Shown here: piece after piece, positions 44,435-54,153 of the stretch | Layout: each line of letters begins with the position of its first letter | How positions within the stretch are numbered: the stretch's first letter is position 1 | Origin: Nitrospira sp. | GTDB taxonomy: Bacteria > Nitrospirota > Nitrospiria > Nitrospirales > Nitrospiraceae | Reading direction: 5' to 3' | Length of the DNA stretch: 64,000 nt | Assembly: GCA_024998595.1 (NCBI GenBank) | Contig: JACOEK010000003.1 | Location: 310,001 to 374,000 of the forward strand | Position numbers and translations under genes: made by a program | The notes under the pieces: model-generated | What the model was told of the DNA's origin: nothing | Databases searched by the model: none | Seen by the model: only the letters and a program-made list of their open reading frames with translations

Positions 44435-44710
44435 ATGCCCTGGTTTCGCTTGGCTTTTCGCCCCGATGTGATCACTGACCTGCGCGCTGCCGATCCTGCC
44501 ATGGCTCAGCGATTGTTCGACAAAACGAAGTGGCTGGCCTCCAACGTCGATAACCTGCGTCATGAGTCGGTCGCTACCGACCTGCCCGGGATTCATAAAT
44601 ACGCCGTGGGCGACTGGCGGATTTTTTATTCAATCGACCGCACCGAACAACTCGTGGACATTCACCACATTCACCACGCAGCGCCGATCCAACAGGCCAG
44701 ACCAGCCTGA
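44435..44710 (+). CDS. RelE/ParE-family toxin-like protein
   Basis: LAFRPDVITDLRAADPAMAQRLFDKTKWL...LPGIHKYAVGDWRIFYSID...LVDIHHIHH. Confidence 0.8.
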   Translation: MPWFRLAFRPDVITDLRAADPAMAQRLFDKTKWLASNVDNLRHESVATDLPGIHKYAVGDWRIFYSIDRTEQLVDIHHIHHAAPIQQARPA

Positions 44711-44712
44711 CC

Positions 44713-45021
44713 ATGATGAATCTCACCTGGACCGCCATCGAACGGTTGCGCAAGCTCATCGAGGAACATCCTGAAGATCCGGTCGTGAGGATTACGCTGC
44801 GCGACGTGGACGCTCAACGCCTATCCCTGTCGATCACCCTGGAACCTGCGGCACAGGAAGAGGATGAAGTGCAACATATTGAAGGTTTAACCGTGGCGCT
44901 GGATAGGGCGAGCGTGCACCGCACAACCGGAATGACCGTGGACTTTCAGGCGGACAAGGGATTCGCCTTCGTGCATCCCCCGGCGGATGAGCTGGGGCTC
45001 ATCATGCCTAGCAGTAATTAG
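44713..45021 (+). CDS. Cys-less HesB/IscA-like protein
   Basis: LTWTAIERLRKLIEE...VQHIEGLTVALDRASVHRTTGMTVDFQADKGFAFVHP resembles A-type scaffold architecture without Cys ligands. Confidence 0.55.
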   Translation: MMNLTWTAIERLRKLIEEHPEDPVVRITLRDVDAQRLSLSITLEPAAQEEDEVQHIEGLTVALDRASVHRTTGMTVDFQADKGFAFVHPPADELGLIMPSSN

Positions 45022-45208
45022 CCGGGATGCTGAAAAACACCGCCGCCTTGCTGAAGACACTGGGCGCTCACCGGCTCGCGCCCCTGCGCAAACCTGACGC
45101 TCCTTATTCTTCGCGTCGCGCACCTCGCAGGCTGAACGTATCGCAAGGACACGCCTCGCCCACTCGCATTGCTGCGGCCTTGCCGGACAGCCTTTTTTGA
45201 CATTTTGT
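45022..45208 (+). repeat. Dispersed hairpin element, diverged/expanded copy (C)
   Basis: Left end GGGATGCTGAAAAACACCGCC; right end TTGCTGCGGCCTTGCCGGACAGCCTTTTTTGACAT; starts right after the TAG stop at 45019-45021. Confidence 0.65.
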
Positions 45209-45223
45209 GGGATTTGACAATGC

Positions 45224-45766
45224 CTAGGATTTCATCCGGGGAAAGACGCTGCCGAAATGCATGGTGAACGTGCCCCGGGCCACATCCGCCACATACCGTT
45301 CCAGAGCTTCCTGAATGACGGGAAAGGCCAGGTCGTCCCATGGAATGGCGTCCAGCGCGAACAACTGCACATCCAGGCTTTCCGTACCGGGTTTGAATTC
45401 CGGCGTGCGCATGGTCCCGCGAAATATCATGTGCACCTGGCTGATGCGGGGCAGGCTCAGGACGGCATACAAAGAGGTGATCTCCACCTCTGCATGCGCT
45501 TCTTCGAAGGTTTCGCGAACAGCGGCTTGCTCGGTACTTTCCCCGATTTCCATGAAGCCGGCGGGAAACGTCCAGTGTCCGATACGCGGCTCGATCGCCC
45601 GGCGGCAGAGCAAAATCTTGTCTTCCCACTCGGGAATACAACCGGCGACGATTTTCGGATTGATGTAATGGACGACCTGACAGGTTTCGCAGACGAACCG
45701 CGGCAGGTTATCGCCGGGAGGAATTTTTTTCGACAGCCCGGCCCCACATTCGCTGCAGAATTTCAT
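45224..45766 (-). CDS. NUDIX hydrolase with N-terminal zinc ribbon
   Basis: FCSECGAGL...FVCETCQVVHYINPK zinc ribbon; NUDIX box GFMEIGESTEQAAVRETFEEAHAEV. Confidence 0.92.
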   Translation of the reverse strand: MKFCSECGAGLSKKIPPGDNLPRFVCETCQVVHYINPKIVAGCIPEWEDKILLCRRAIEPRIGHWTFPAGFMEIGESTEQAAVRETFEEAHAEVEITSLYAVLSLPRISQVHMIFRGTMRTPEFKPGTESLDVQLFALDAIPWDDLAFPVIQEALERYVADVARGTFTMHFGSVFPRMKS

Positions 45767-45800
45767 TGCGGCTCCCGATCACGACGAGAGAAAGACAGAA

Positions 45801-46994
45801 ATGGATAGCACAATTCAGGCATTCTTTGCACCCTGCCCACGCGGCCTCGAAACCGTCCTCGCCGAAGAACTTACCGACCTGGGCGCGGCCGGCGTCAAGG
45901 CCACAGCCGGAGGTGTGGCCTTTCGCGGCACCCTCGCCATCTGTTATCGGGTGAATCTCCAAAGCCGCATCGCCAGCCGCATTCTCCTGCGGATTGCGGA
46001 AGGCGCCTATCGCGATGAACACGATGTGTATGACGCGGCACACGCCATCCGCTGGCAGGATTGGTTTACCCCGCAGCAACGCATCAAAGTAAAGGTGAGC
46101 GCGCACCGTTGTCCGCTGAAGAGCCTGGACTTTGTGACGCTGCGGGTCAAGGATGCGGTCTGCGACCGATTCCAGTATGCCAGAGGCAAACGCCCCTCTG
46201 TCGACACCCACGCACCGGACATCCTGATCGCCGTCTATTTAGACGGGACACATTGCACATTTTACCTGGATACGTCCGGTGATCCGCTGTTCAAGCGAGG
46301 GTGGCGAAAGTCCTCCGGCGAAGCACCCATCAGAGAAAATCTCGCGGCCGGCATCTTGCGCCTTGCCAAGTGGACTCCGGACATCCTGCTGTACGACCCC
46401 ATGTGCGGCAGCGGAACGTTTGTCGTCGAGGCGGCCCTGATGGCCCGTCACATCGCGCCCGGCATCGGCCGCCACTTTGCGTTCGAAAAACTGCTCTCAC
46501 TCGATCCTCCGACGTTCAACAACCTCCGCGCTGAACTCCAGGCCGCGGAGATCGTCTCCAAGCCTTGCCTGATTCACGCCGCCGACGAGAGCGCACAGGC
46601 GATCACGTCGATGAAAGCCAATCTCACTCTTGCCGGACTCACGGACGCGGTAACATTACAACAGGGAGATGTACTGCACCTGCCTGCGCCGGCGGAAGCC
46701 GGGCTCCTCGTCACCAATCCTCCCTACGGTCACCGTATGGGAGAGGTCGAGACATTGCAGTCATTTTATCCTCAGTTCGGCGACCATCTAAAAAAGCACT
46801 TCTGTGGTTGGACCGTCCAGATTTTTACCGCCGACATGAAGCTGCCAAGCCTGTTGCGCCTGGCGCCCTCCCGCCGGGTGCCGTTGTTCAACGGGGCCAT
46901 CGAGTGCCGCCTGTTCGAATTCCGCATGGTGGCCGGGAGTCTCAGGAAACCAAGACCAGCAGGACAACTCTCTCAGGGCCACAGTCACAAGTGA
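45801..46994 (+). CDS. THUMP domain class I SAM RNA methyltransferase (RlmL-like N-terminal type)
   Basis: THUMP region, DPMCGSGTFVVEAAL and TNPPYGHRMGE motifs. Confidence 0.92.
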   Translation: MDSTIQAFFAPCPRGLETVLAEELTDLGAAGVKATAGGVAFRGTLAICYRVNLQSRIASRILLRIAEGAYRDEHDVYDAAHAIRWQDWFTPQQRIKVKVSAHRCPLKSLDFVTLRVKDAVCDRFQYARGKRPSVDTHAPDILIAVYLDGTHCTFYLDTSGDPLFKRGWRKSSGEAPIRENLAAGILRLAKWTPDILLYDPMCGSGTFVVEAALMARHIAPGIGRHFAFEKLLSLDPPTFNNLRAELQAAEIVSKPCLIHAADESAQAITSMKANLTLAGLTDAVTLQQGDVLHLPAPAEAGLLVTNPPYGHRMGEVETLQSFYPQFGDHLKKHFCGWTVQIFTADMKLPSLLRLAPSRRVPLFNGAIECRLFEFRMVAGSLRKPRPAGQLSQGHSHK

Positions 46995-47077
46995 CCCACC
47001 TGCACGACGGCCGAAGAGACGCTTGACAGAGGCGGCCAAGCCTCTTATTTTCAATTCATGTCATTCGAAGCGCCGCC

Positions 47078-48634
47078 ATGCCGGTCTCACGTGAGATGCG
47101 GAACCCTATGAACGCATCCCACGCGCCCCTTGACGCCCCGCAGCAAGAGCACAATCTGTCGCTCTCACGCCTGATCATCGTATCCAACCGCGAGCCCTAC
47201 GAACACCGGCTAGTGAAGAATCACCTGATCTGGGAACGTGCATCGGGTGGACTCATTTCTGCGCTTGACCCCATGATGCGGCGGCTGGGTGGGACCTGGA
47301 TCGCCTGGGGTAGCGGCAAGGCGGATCGCGATGTGGTGAACCAGGATATGGTCGTCGAAGTGCCCCCCGACGCCCCGACCTACCGCTTACGCCGTGTATG
47401 GCTGGAGAACGGCGAAGTGAAGGGCGGCTATCAGGGGTACGCCAACCAAGTCCTCTGGCCCCTCTGCCACCTCACCCTGGACCGCGTGGCTTACCGGAAA
47501 GCATTTTGGCATGCCTACCAGGCCATGAACGCGCGCTTCGCAGACGAGGTTCTCCGGGAGCTGGCTGACAAACCGGGGTTCGTCTGGATTCACGATTTTC
47601 ATCTGGCGTTGCTCCCCGGCCTCATCAAAGCCTCCCTGCCCGCCCAGCCGGTGGCGATTTTCTGGCATACGCCCTGGCCCGGGCCCGATGCCTTTCGGAT
47701 TCTGCCTGAACGTCGAGAACTCCTCGAATCCTTATTGGCCGCCGATCTGATAATGTTCCAGACCCAAAACTTTCTGCACTGCTTTATTGAATGCGCGAAA
47801 GAGTTCCTGGGTGCGGATGTCGTGCATGACGACCATCACATCGACTATAAAGGTCGCCGCACCAGGCTGGTCGCTCGCCCCATCAGCATCAGTTATCAAG
47901 CGTGGGCCGAACGGGCGCAATCGCCGCAAGTCACGCGTGCCATGGACGTCCTGCGCAATCTGCACATCTTTCAGCCGACAGTACGCATCGGGCTCGGCGT
48001 CGATCGGCTCGACTATACGAAAGGGCTCCTCAAACGGTTGTGGGCCATCGATGCGTTCTTCCAGCAGTATCCGCAGTATCGAGGCCATTTCACCTTTATC
48101 CAGATCGCGGTGCCGACGAGAGGTGATGTCGAAACCTATCGCAGCTATCGAGAGCTGATCCGCGAAACGGTCAACGAGATCAATATGCGATATGGCACGA
48201 TCTCTCATCCTGGCAGCCCGCAAGCCTCGCGCTGGCGGCCGATCGAGTTTCGAGAGGGGCGCATCGGGATGGATACCCTGGCGGCCTATTACCGCATGGC
48301 CGACCTGGCGTTGGTAAGCTCAGTCTATGATGGCATGAACTTGGTAGCGAAGGAGTATGTCGCCAGCCAGGTCGAAGAGAAAGGCGTGCTGCTGGTGAGC
48401 CATATGGCCGGCGCGGCAGAAGAATTGACCGAGGCGCTGCTCATCAATCCCTACGACCCGGAAGGGGTGGCCGACTCCATTCGCCAGGCGTTGGAGATGC
48501 CGTTCGCCGAACGCCGCGACCGGATGCGACGCATGCGCACCTATCTCGGGGCGCATGACATTCGTGCCTGGGCCGATGACTGCCTGCGCGACGCAGGAAT
48601 TCTCCCACCTCATGACAGTCCCGCCCTTGAATAA
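47078..48634 (+). CDS. otsA: GT20 glycosyltransferase, trehalose-6-phosphate synthase-like
   Basis: IIVSNREP, WIHDFHLALLPGLI, FWHTPWPGPDAFRILP, GLGVDRLDYTKGL, SSVYDGMNLVAKEYVA; start may be the internal MNASHAP. Confidence 0.88.
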   Translation: MPVSREMRNPMNASHAPLDAPQQEHNLSLSRLIIVSNREPYEHRLVKNHLIWERASGGLISALDPMMRRLGGTWIAWGSGKADRDVVNQDMVVEVPPDAPTYRLRRVWLENGEVKGGYQGYANQVLWPLCHLTLDRVAYRKAFWHAYQAMNARFADEVLRELADKPGFVWIHDFHLALLPGLIKASLPAQPVAIFWHTPWPGPDAFRILPERRELLESLLAADLIMFQTQNFLHCFIECAKEFLGADVVHDDHHIDYKGRRTRLVARPISISYQAWAERAQSPQVTRAMDVLRNLHIFQPTVRIGLGVDRLDYTKGLLKRLWAIDAFFQQYPQYRGHFTFIQIAVPTRGDVETYRSYRELIRETVNEINMRYGTISHPGSPQASRWRPIEFREGRIGMDTLAAYYRMADLALVSSVYDGMNLVAKEYVASQVEEKGVLLVSHMAGAAEELTEALLINPYDPEGVADSIRQALEMPFAERRDRMRRMRTYLGAHDIRAWADDCLRDAGILPPHDSPALE

Positions 48635-50684
48635 TCGAGGCCGAGCCGCAACCATCGAACCGCAGTACGCTACAGGCCGACGACTCTTCCTATCGGTGCT
48701 GCTGAGTCTCTGGACCGTCCTGAGCGGCTGCACCCCGCTCTCCAAACTGTTCGCCGTTACGCCACCACCGGAGCAGCAAGTGGATCGGCAACAACAAACG
48801 ATGGTGGCCAGGCTGGCTCCGCGGATCGAGGCCGAACTGCAAGACAATCTCAACGTGATGCTCCCGGCAGTGCGTAAAACCCTGGCGGACCAGACGAACA
48901 AGCCGGCGAAGTTCAAGCGCGATATGGTGCTGGACACACTGGCTGATCCTTGGAAGGGCCTCACTACGATCGAACAGACCGGTCTGTTGGCGGCTACAGC
49001 TGCCGAATCGGGAATCGAGGAACTGCCCGCCGTCATCGAAATTCTCGAGGAAGGGATGGATCGAACCGGTGCCCCTTTCGCGCCGCTCACGTTTCCGGTG
49101 ACGTTGGCGCCTGAGGACCTTCTGACTTTTCTGACCGACGTGCTTGAACATGCCTATCAGGACCGGGAGCAGGCTCTGCGCCACCTGTCGCCACAGGATC
49201 GGGATTTTCTTTTCACCCAGGCCCGCCCGTTGGCGGAACAATTCACCCCGCAAATCACCCCACCGGCCAGGCTGGCGGAGGCCGACGCCGCCGTCCGCTA
49301 TGCGACGCTCCTCATGCAGCAGGTGGATTATGCGTCGCTGATTGCCGCCGCGCAGCGATTGGCACGCCTCGGCAACCGGAAGTTTTTGCAACAATTGGAC
49401 ATTGCGCTCCACCATCGAAAGCCGGTCACCCAGACGATTCCCGGTATCACCGGAGATCTGCTCCTGGTCCAGCAGACCTCCTATGGCCTCCTGGTGATAG
49501 GTGGCCACGGCCCCAATACGTATGACCTCGACAAGGGCGCCGCGCTCATCATCGATCTTGGCGGCAATGACACCTATCGTGGGCTCATCGGCGCCAGCCC
49601 GAACAGCGACCTGGGCAACAGTGTGGTGATCGACCTGAGCGGGAACGATTTGTATCAGCCCTTCGCGCTCGGGTTGGCCACGGGGCGCGCCGGCATCGGC
49701 ATCGTCATCGATCATAGCGGAGACGATACCTATCGGTTGGCACCGGGATCCGGAGGGGTCGGCTTTGCAGGGCTGGGTATCCTGTATGATGGAGCAGGAC
49801 AGGATGTCTATGAAGGAAGCCGCTTTACCCAAGGCGCAGCCTTCGGTGGGTTCGGCCTCCTGGTGGATCGCGCCGGCGACGATCGCTATACGAGTTTCGG
49901 CTATGCGCTGGGCTTCGGCGGACCATTGGGGGTAGGCGCCCTCATTGATGTTTCCGGTAACGATTCGTACGAATGCGGTGGAAAATATCCGAGTGCCTAC
50001 AATGAAACGGACGCGCCGAATGCCCGCCCAAACGACCCCGTCTTTCAATACGATTGCTTCGGGCTTGGCACCGGCGCGGGGCTCCGCATCTTCAGCAAGC
50101 TACAGGCGCAGCGCGCGCAAAGTCTGGCCGGCGGATGGGGCTTGCTGATCGATTTGGCCGGCCGGGACCGTTACCGCAGCGCAAACTTTTCGCAAGGACA
50201 CGGGTATTTTTTCGGCCTGGGGGTGAAACTCGATCTGGCCGGCGATGACGACCATCAGGCGGCGAGGTACGGTCTGGGAACCGCGGCACATTTCGGCGTG
50301 GGCCTCAGCCTCGATTATCAGGGCAAGGATCGGTACGGTTCCAAGGGGCCATTCTATAACGGCGGCACCGCCTGGGACGGGAGCGTCGCGCTGGCCATAG
50401 ACGGCGGCCCGGACAGCGACTTGTATGACCTGCCCGCCTCGACCGGATTGGGCATGGCTGATCTGGGCGGCTGGGGGCTCTTCATCGAAGAAGGCGGGGC
50501 CGATCAGTACTTTGTCGGTCGCGGCCTCGGACAAGGAGCGGATACGAGCATCGGCGCATTTTTCGACATGGAAGGACGAGACGACTATTCTTCTGTTTCG
50601 GTTCCGAATGGTAATGCGCGACCGGAACGGCTCAATCGAAAGACTTACATTGAGAACGGAGGCAGCCTCTTCATCGACCGATAG
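48612..50684 (+). CDS. Lipoprotein with tandem G-x-D-x-x-G-x-D-x-Y solenoid repeats
   Basis: Lipobox-like LWTVLSGC, then ~10 repeats such as IIDLGGNDTYRG, VIDLSGNDLYQP, VIDHSGDDTYRL, LVDRAGDDRYTS, LIDVSGNDSYEC. Confidence 0.8.
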   Translation: MTVPPLNNRGRAATIEPQYATGRRLFLSVLLSLWTVLSGCTPLSKLFAVTPPPEQQVDRQQQTMVARLAPRIEAELQDNLNVMLPAVRKTLADQTNKPAKFKRDMVLDTLADPWKGLTTIEQTGLLAATAAESGIEELPAVIEILEEGMDRTGAPFAPLTFPVTLAPEDLLTFLTDVLEHAYQDREQALRHLSPQDRDFLFTQARPLAEQFTPQITPPARLAEADAAVRYATLLMQQVDYASLIAAAQRLARLGNRKFLQQLDIALHHRKPVTQTIPGITGDLLLVQQTSYGLLVIGGHGPNTYDLDKGAALIIDLGGNDTYRGLIGASPNSDLGNSVVIDLSGNDLYQPFALGLATGRAGIGIVIDHSGDDTYRLAPGSGGVGFAGLGILYDGAGQDVYEGSRFTQGAAFGGFGLLVDRAGDDRYTSFGYALGFGGPLGVGALIDVSGNDSYECGGKYPSAYNETDAPNARPNDPVFQYDCFGLGTGAGLRIFSKLQAQRAQSLAGGWGLLIDLAGRDRYRSANFSQGHGYFFGLGVKLDLAGDDDHQAARYGLGTAAHFGVGLSLDYQGKDRYGSKGPFYNGGTAWDGSVALAIDGGPDSDLYDLPASTGLGMADLGGWGLFIEEGGADQYFVGRGLGQGADTSIGAFFDMEGRDDYSSVSVPNGNARPERLNRKTYIENGGSLFIDR

Positions 50685-50807
50685 CAGGATGGTGCAAATG
50701 CCCGCCAGCCTTGTTCTCGCATCGTCAAGAGTCTCAACGTACCCCGAGGGTACGCCTCACCTCTTCACTCGCTGCGGCCTCGCTGGACGGCCATTTTGAC
50801 TATCCTG
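50685..50807 (+). repeat. Dispersed hairpin element, full-length copy (B)
   Basis: Ends CAGGATGGTGCAAATGCCCGCCAGC / GCTGGACGGCCATTTTGACTATCCTG, central CGTACCC-CGA-GGGTACG. Confidence 0.85.
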
Positions 50808-51023
50808 TAAGCCTGCGCATCGTTGACTTGCACGCTCACTTCTCGAATGAGGACACACCCCCAAAGACTCCGGCGGTCAAGCATTCGAACTCCCATCACA
50901 ACCGCCGCTTGACTCCCCTGCCTCCATGGCTATCTCAAAGAACGGTGATCAACGGGAACGAACATCATTCCTCGTGACCGATTCATCTTCCTTGTGATGA
51001 CCACCTCAGATCTGGAGGACGAT

Positions 51024-53420
51024 ATGACCGATTCGAACGGCCCCATACTCACGAACCTTCCGATACTCCCGCTGAAACGAACGGTGCTGTTCCCCGGCAC
51101 GATGATGCCGCTGACGGTCGGGCGCGACCGTTCCATCGCCGCCGTCGAAGCCGCGCTCAAAACGGAAGACAAGACATTGCTCGTCGTGGCGCAGCGGGAT
51201 GCGCAGACCGATCAACCGATGCTCGAAGACCTGTACACGATCGGGACCAAAGCCGTCATCAAGCAAACGGCCCGAACCTCGGAAGGTCATTATAATATTT
51301 TGATCCAGGGATTGGAGCGGTTCGTGCTGTTGAAGCTCGACCAGGTGGATCCCTATCTGCAAGCGCGGGTGAAGCAGTTGCCGGCTCCCAGCGAGCGGAA
51401 TACGGAGGTCGAAGCGCTGCATCGGGCAATCCTCGACATCATCACGGAACTGCCCAAACTGATTCAGACTCCGGGCGTGCATGAAGCCGTGGCGGCGCTG
51501 GGAACCGAAGAAGACCCCGTGCTGTTGGCCTACCGCATTGCCTCGTTGTTGAACCTCACATTGGACGGCGAACAGCAGTTGCTGGAAGCATCGACCCGCG
51601 CGGATCTGTTGCGTGGGCTCTACGCGGCGTTGTCGCGAGAGGTTCAGATTCTTCAGTTGCGGGACAAGATCACCAGCGAAGCCAGGGAGAAACTCGGCAA
51701 AACCCAGCGGGAATATCTCCTGCGCGAGCAGCTGAAGACCATTCAGCAGGAGTTGGGCGAAAGCAACGGTGAGGAAGACGAGGTTGCCGCGCTGAGAAAG
51801 AAGGTCCAGGAGGCCGATCTTCCTGAACATGTGAGAAAAGAAACCGATCGCGAGTTGACCCGACTGGCGAAAACGCCCAGCGCGTCGCCGGAGCATCAGG
51901 TCATCCGCAGCTACCTGGAACTGGTCCTCGAACTGCCGTGGAATAAATCTTCCGAAGAAGGGTTGGACCTCGCACACGTTCGAAAGGTGTTGAACGAGGA
52001 TCACTACGGCATCAAGGAAGTGAAAGAACGGATCGTGGAGCACCTGGCAGTTTTGAAATTGAACCCCTCTGCCAAGGCACCGATCCTTTGCCTGGTCGGC
52101 CCTCCCGGTGTGGGGAAGACCAGTTTGGGTCAATCCATTGCCAAGTCCATGGGGAGGACCTTCGAGCGCTTCAGCCTCGGCGGGTTGCATGACGAGGGCG
52201 AACTGCGCGGCCACCGCCGCACGTACGTCGGCGCCTTGCCCGGACGGATTGTCCAAGCAGTGCGGCGGGCCGGCGTGAACAATCCCGTCATCATGCTGGA
52301 CGAGGTCGATAAGCTCGGGCGCGACTTCCGCGGCGACCCCGCGGCGGCACTGTTGGAGATTCTGGATCCCGCGCAGAACCATACGTTCCGCGACCATTAT
52401 CTCGATCTGCCGTTCGACCTGTCGAAGGTGTTTTTCATCACGACGGCAAATACGCTGGAGACCCTCTCGCAGCCCTTGTTGGATCGCATGGAAATCATCC
52501 GCGTGAATGGCTACAGCGAACGGGAGAAACGGGAAATCGCCTTGCGGTACCTCTGGCCGAGACGCCTGAAGGAAGCCGGTCTCAAGGCAGCAGAGGTGAA
52601 TCTGCCCGATCTCGTGCTCGACCATATCATCGGCCGGTACACGAGGGAATCCGGCGTGCGGCAACTGGAGCAGATGTTGGGCCGCATTACGCGAAAAGTA
52701 GCGGTGACCTTTGCCGATCGGCCTGCCGATTCCCCGGCCGCACCGGTCGAGATCACGCAACCGCTTCTGGACGAATGGCTCGGGCAGGAACGATTCCAAC
52801 CGGAAGAGGCGCGAAAGAGTCTACCGGCTGGTGTCGCCACCGGTATGGCCTGGACGCCGACAGGCGGTGATGTGCTCTATATCGAAACGACCCTGCTGCC
52901 CGGCAGTCACGAGTTGACGCTCACCGGACAACTCGGAGACGTCATGCAGGAATCGGCTCGCGCGGCGCGCAGCTACCTCTGGTCGCATGCCGAAAGCATG
53001 GGGCTGGACATCTCGCGCTTCAAACGGAACGGTGTGCATATCCACGTCCCTTCAGGAGCTATTCCGAAAGACGGCCCTTCGGCCGGTATTACGATGGCGA
53101 CCGCGCTGGCCTCGGCCTATGTCGGCAAACCGGTGCGGAGCGACACGGCCATGACCGGCGAGATCAGCCTCACGGGCCTCGTTCTGCCCGTCGGCGGGAT
53201 CAAAGAGAAGGTGCTGGCCGCTCATCGCGCCGGCATCAGGCGGATCATTCTCCCGAAGGCCAATGAGAAAGACCTGAAGGAAGTGCCGCAGGAAGTTCGC
53301 GATGAACTCACGATCATTCCTGTTGAGCGCATCGAAGAGGTGCTTCCGGCGGCATTCAACCAGGATGCGGCCTCGTCGACGGACAAACACGAGCCCGTGG
53401 CGACGTCCACCGCATCGTAA
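51024..53420 (+). CDS. lon: ATP-dependent protease Lon
   Basis: [20 protein letters not shown], catalytic [37 protein letters not shown]. Confidence 0.97.
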   Translation: MTDSNGPILTNLPILPLKRTVLFPGTMMPLTVGRDRSIAAVEAALKTEDKTLLVVAQRDAQTDQPMLEDLYTIGTKAVIKQTARTSEGHYNILIQGLERFVLLKLDQVDPYLQARVKQLPAPSERNTEVEALHRAILDIITELPKLIQTPGVHEAVAALGTEEDPVLLAYRIASLLNLTLDGEQQLLEASTRADLLRGLYAALSREVQILQLRDKITSEAREKLGKTQREYLLREQLKTIQQELGESNGEEDEVAALRKKVQEADLPEHVRKETDRELTRLAKTPSASPEHQVIRSYLELVLELPWNKSSEEGLDLAHVRKVLNEDHYGIKEVKERIVEHLAVLKLNPSAKAPILCLVGPPGVGKTSLGQSIAKSMGRTFERFSLGGLHDEGELRGHRRTYVGALPGRIVQAVRRAGVNNPVIMLDEVDKLGRDFRGDPAAALLEILDPAQNHTFRDHYLDLPFDLSKVFFITTANTLETLSQPLLDRMEIIRVNGYSEREKREIALRYLWPRRLKEAGLKAAEVNLPDLVLDHIIGRYTRESGVRQLEQMLGRITRKVAVTFADRPADSPAAPVEITQPLLDEWLGQERFQPEEARKSLPAGVATGMAWTPTGGDVLYIETTLLPGSHELTLTGQLGDVMQESARAARSYLWSHAESMGLDISRFKRNGVHIHVPSGAIPKDGPSAGITMATALASAYVGKPVRSDTAMTGEISLTGLVLPVGGIKEKVLAAHRAGIRRIILPKANEKDLKEVPQEVRDELTIIPVERIEEVLPAAFNQDAASSTDKHEPVATSTAS

Positions 53421-53425
53421 GCTGT

Positions 53426-53452
53426 GGGCCCCGGCTGAGAAGCCGGGGCCCC
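53426..53452 (+). terminator. GC-rich hairpin after lon
   Basis: GGGCCCCGGCT-GAGA-AGCCGGGGCCC; only a weak T tract. Confidence 0.55.
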
Positions 53453-53607
53453 GTTCACCGAGCGCTCTTTCGCCGCACAGTCTTAGCCGGCGTGTGTCCA
53501 TGACTCACCCATCCAACCGCCTTGCCCTTCCGTAAAGACATATGTCAGGATGAAAAAGCTGTCTGATTGATGCGCGTCTCGCGCGAACCGGCAAAGGAGA
53601 TGATTCC

Positions 53608-54027
53608 ATGCCATCCAACATAGAGATCGGACCGATCGTGAAGATGACCAAGCCCGACGAGGAGTGGAAAAAACTGCTGTCTTCCTCCGCCTATCGGGTG
53701 TTGCGGCATGAGGATACCGAACGGGCCTTTACCAGTCCGCTACATGAAAATCACCAGACCGGCGTGTATCACTGTGCAGGCTGTGACCTCCCCGCCTATT
53801 CCTCCGAGCATAAGTTCGATAGCGGCACCGGCTGGCCCAGTTTCTGGCAACCCGTCGATCCCAAAGTCGTCGAGACACGCACCGATACCAAATTCTTCAT
53901 GACGCGGGTCGAAGTGCACTGCGCGCGCTGCGGCGGCCATCAAGGACATATTTTCGAAGACGGTCCCAAACCCACGGGGTTGCGCTACTGCATCAACGGC
54001 GTCTCGTTGAAGTTCGTTCCCTCCTGA
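53608..54027 (+). CDS. msrB: Peptide-methionine (R)-S-oxide reductase MsrB
   Basis: YRVLRHEDTERAFTSPLHENHQTGVYHCAGCDLPAYSSEHKFDSGTGWPSFWQP...GLRYCINGVSL. Confidence 0.95.
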   Translation: MPSNIEIGPIVKMTKPDEEWKKLLSSSAYRVLRHEDTERAFTSPLHENHQTGVYHCAGCDLPAYSSEHKFDSGTGWPSFWQPVDPKVVETRTDTKFFMTRVEVHCARCGGHQGHIFEDGPKPTGLRYCINGVSLKFVPS

Positions 54028-54153
54028 GGGCCACCGGATCGGCGGATCGGATTCTGCGACTCATCTCTGTTGTCACGGTGATTACAATCGTCCCATCGAG
54101 CGTTGGTCGTACCTTGCAATTTGTCGTTGAACACTCCTAGACTGGGACATTCC

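Noticed and set aside
48690-50048. 452-aa ORF antisense to the solenoid lipoprotein
   Set aside because: Shadow ORF mirroring a repetitive coding sequence; no signature
48612-50684. Tandem DNA repeat or CRISPR-like array
   Set aside because: Repetition is at the protein level and degenerate; no identical DNA repeat/spacer structure. No CRISPR seen elsewhere in the window
51006-52799. 597-aa ORF antisense to lon
   Set aside because: Lies fully within the lon coding region on the opposite strand; explained by high GC3; no recognisable domain
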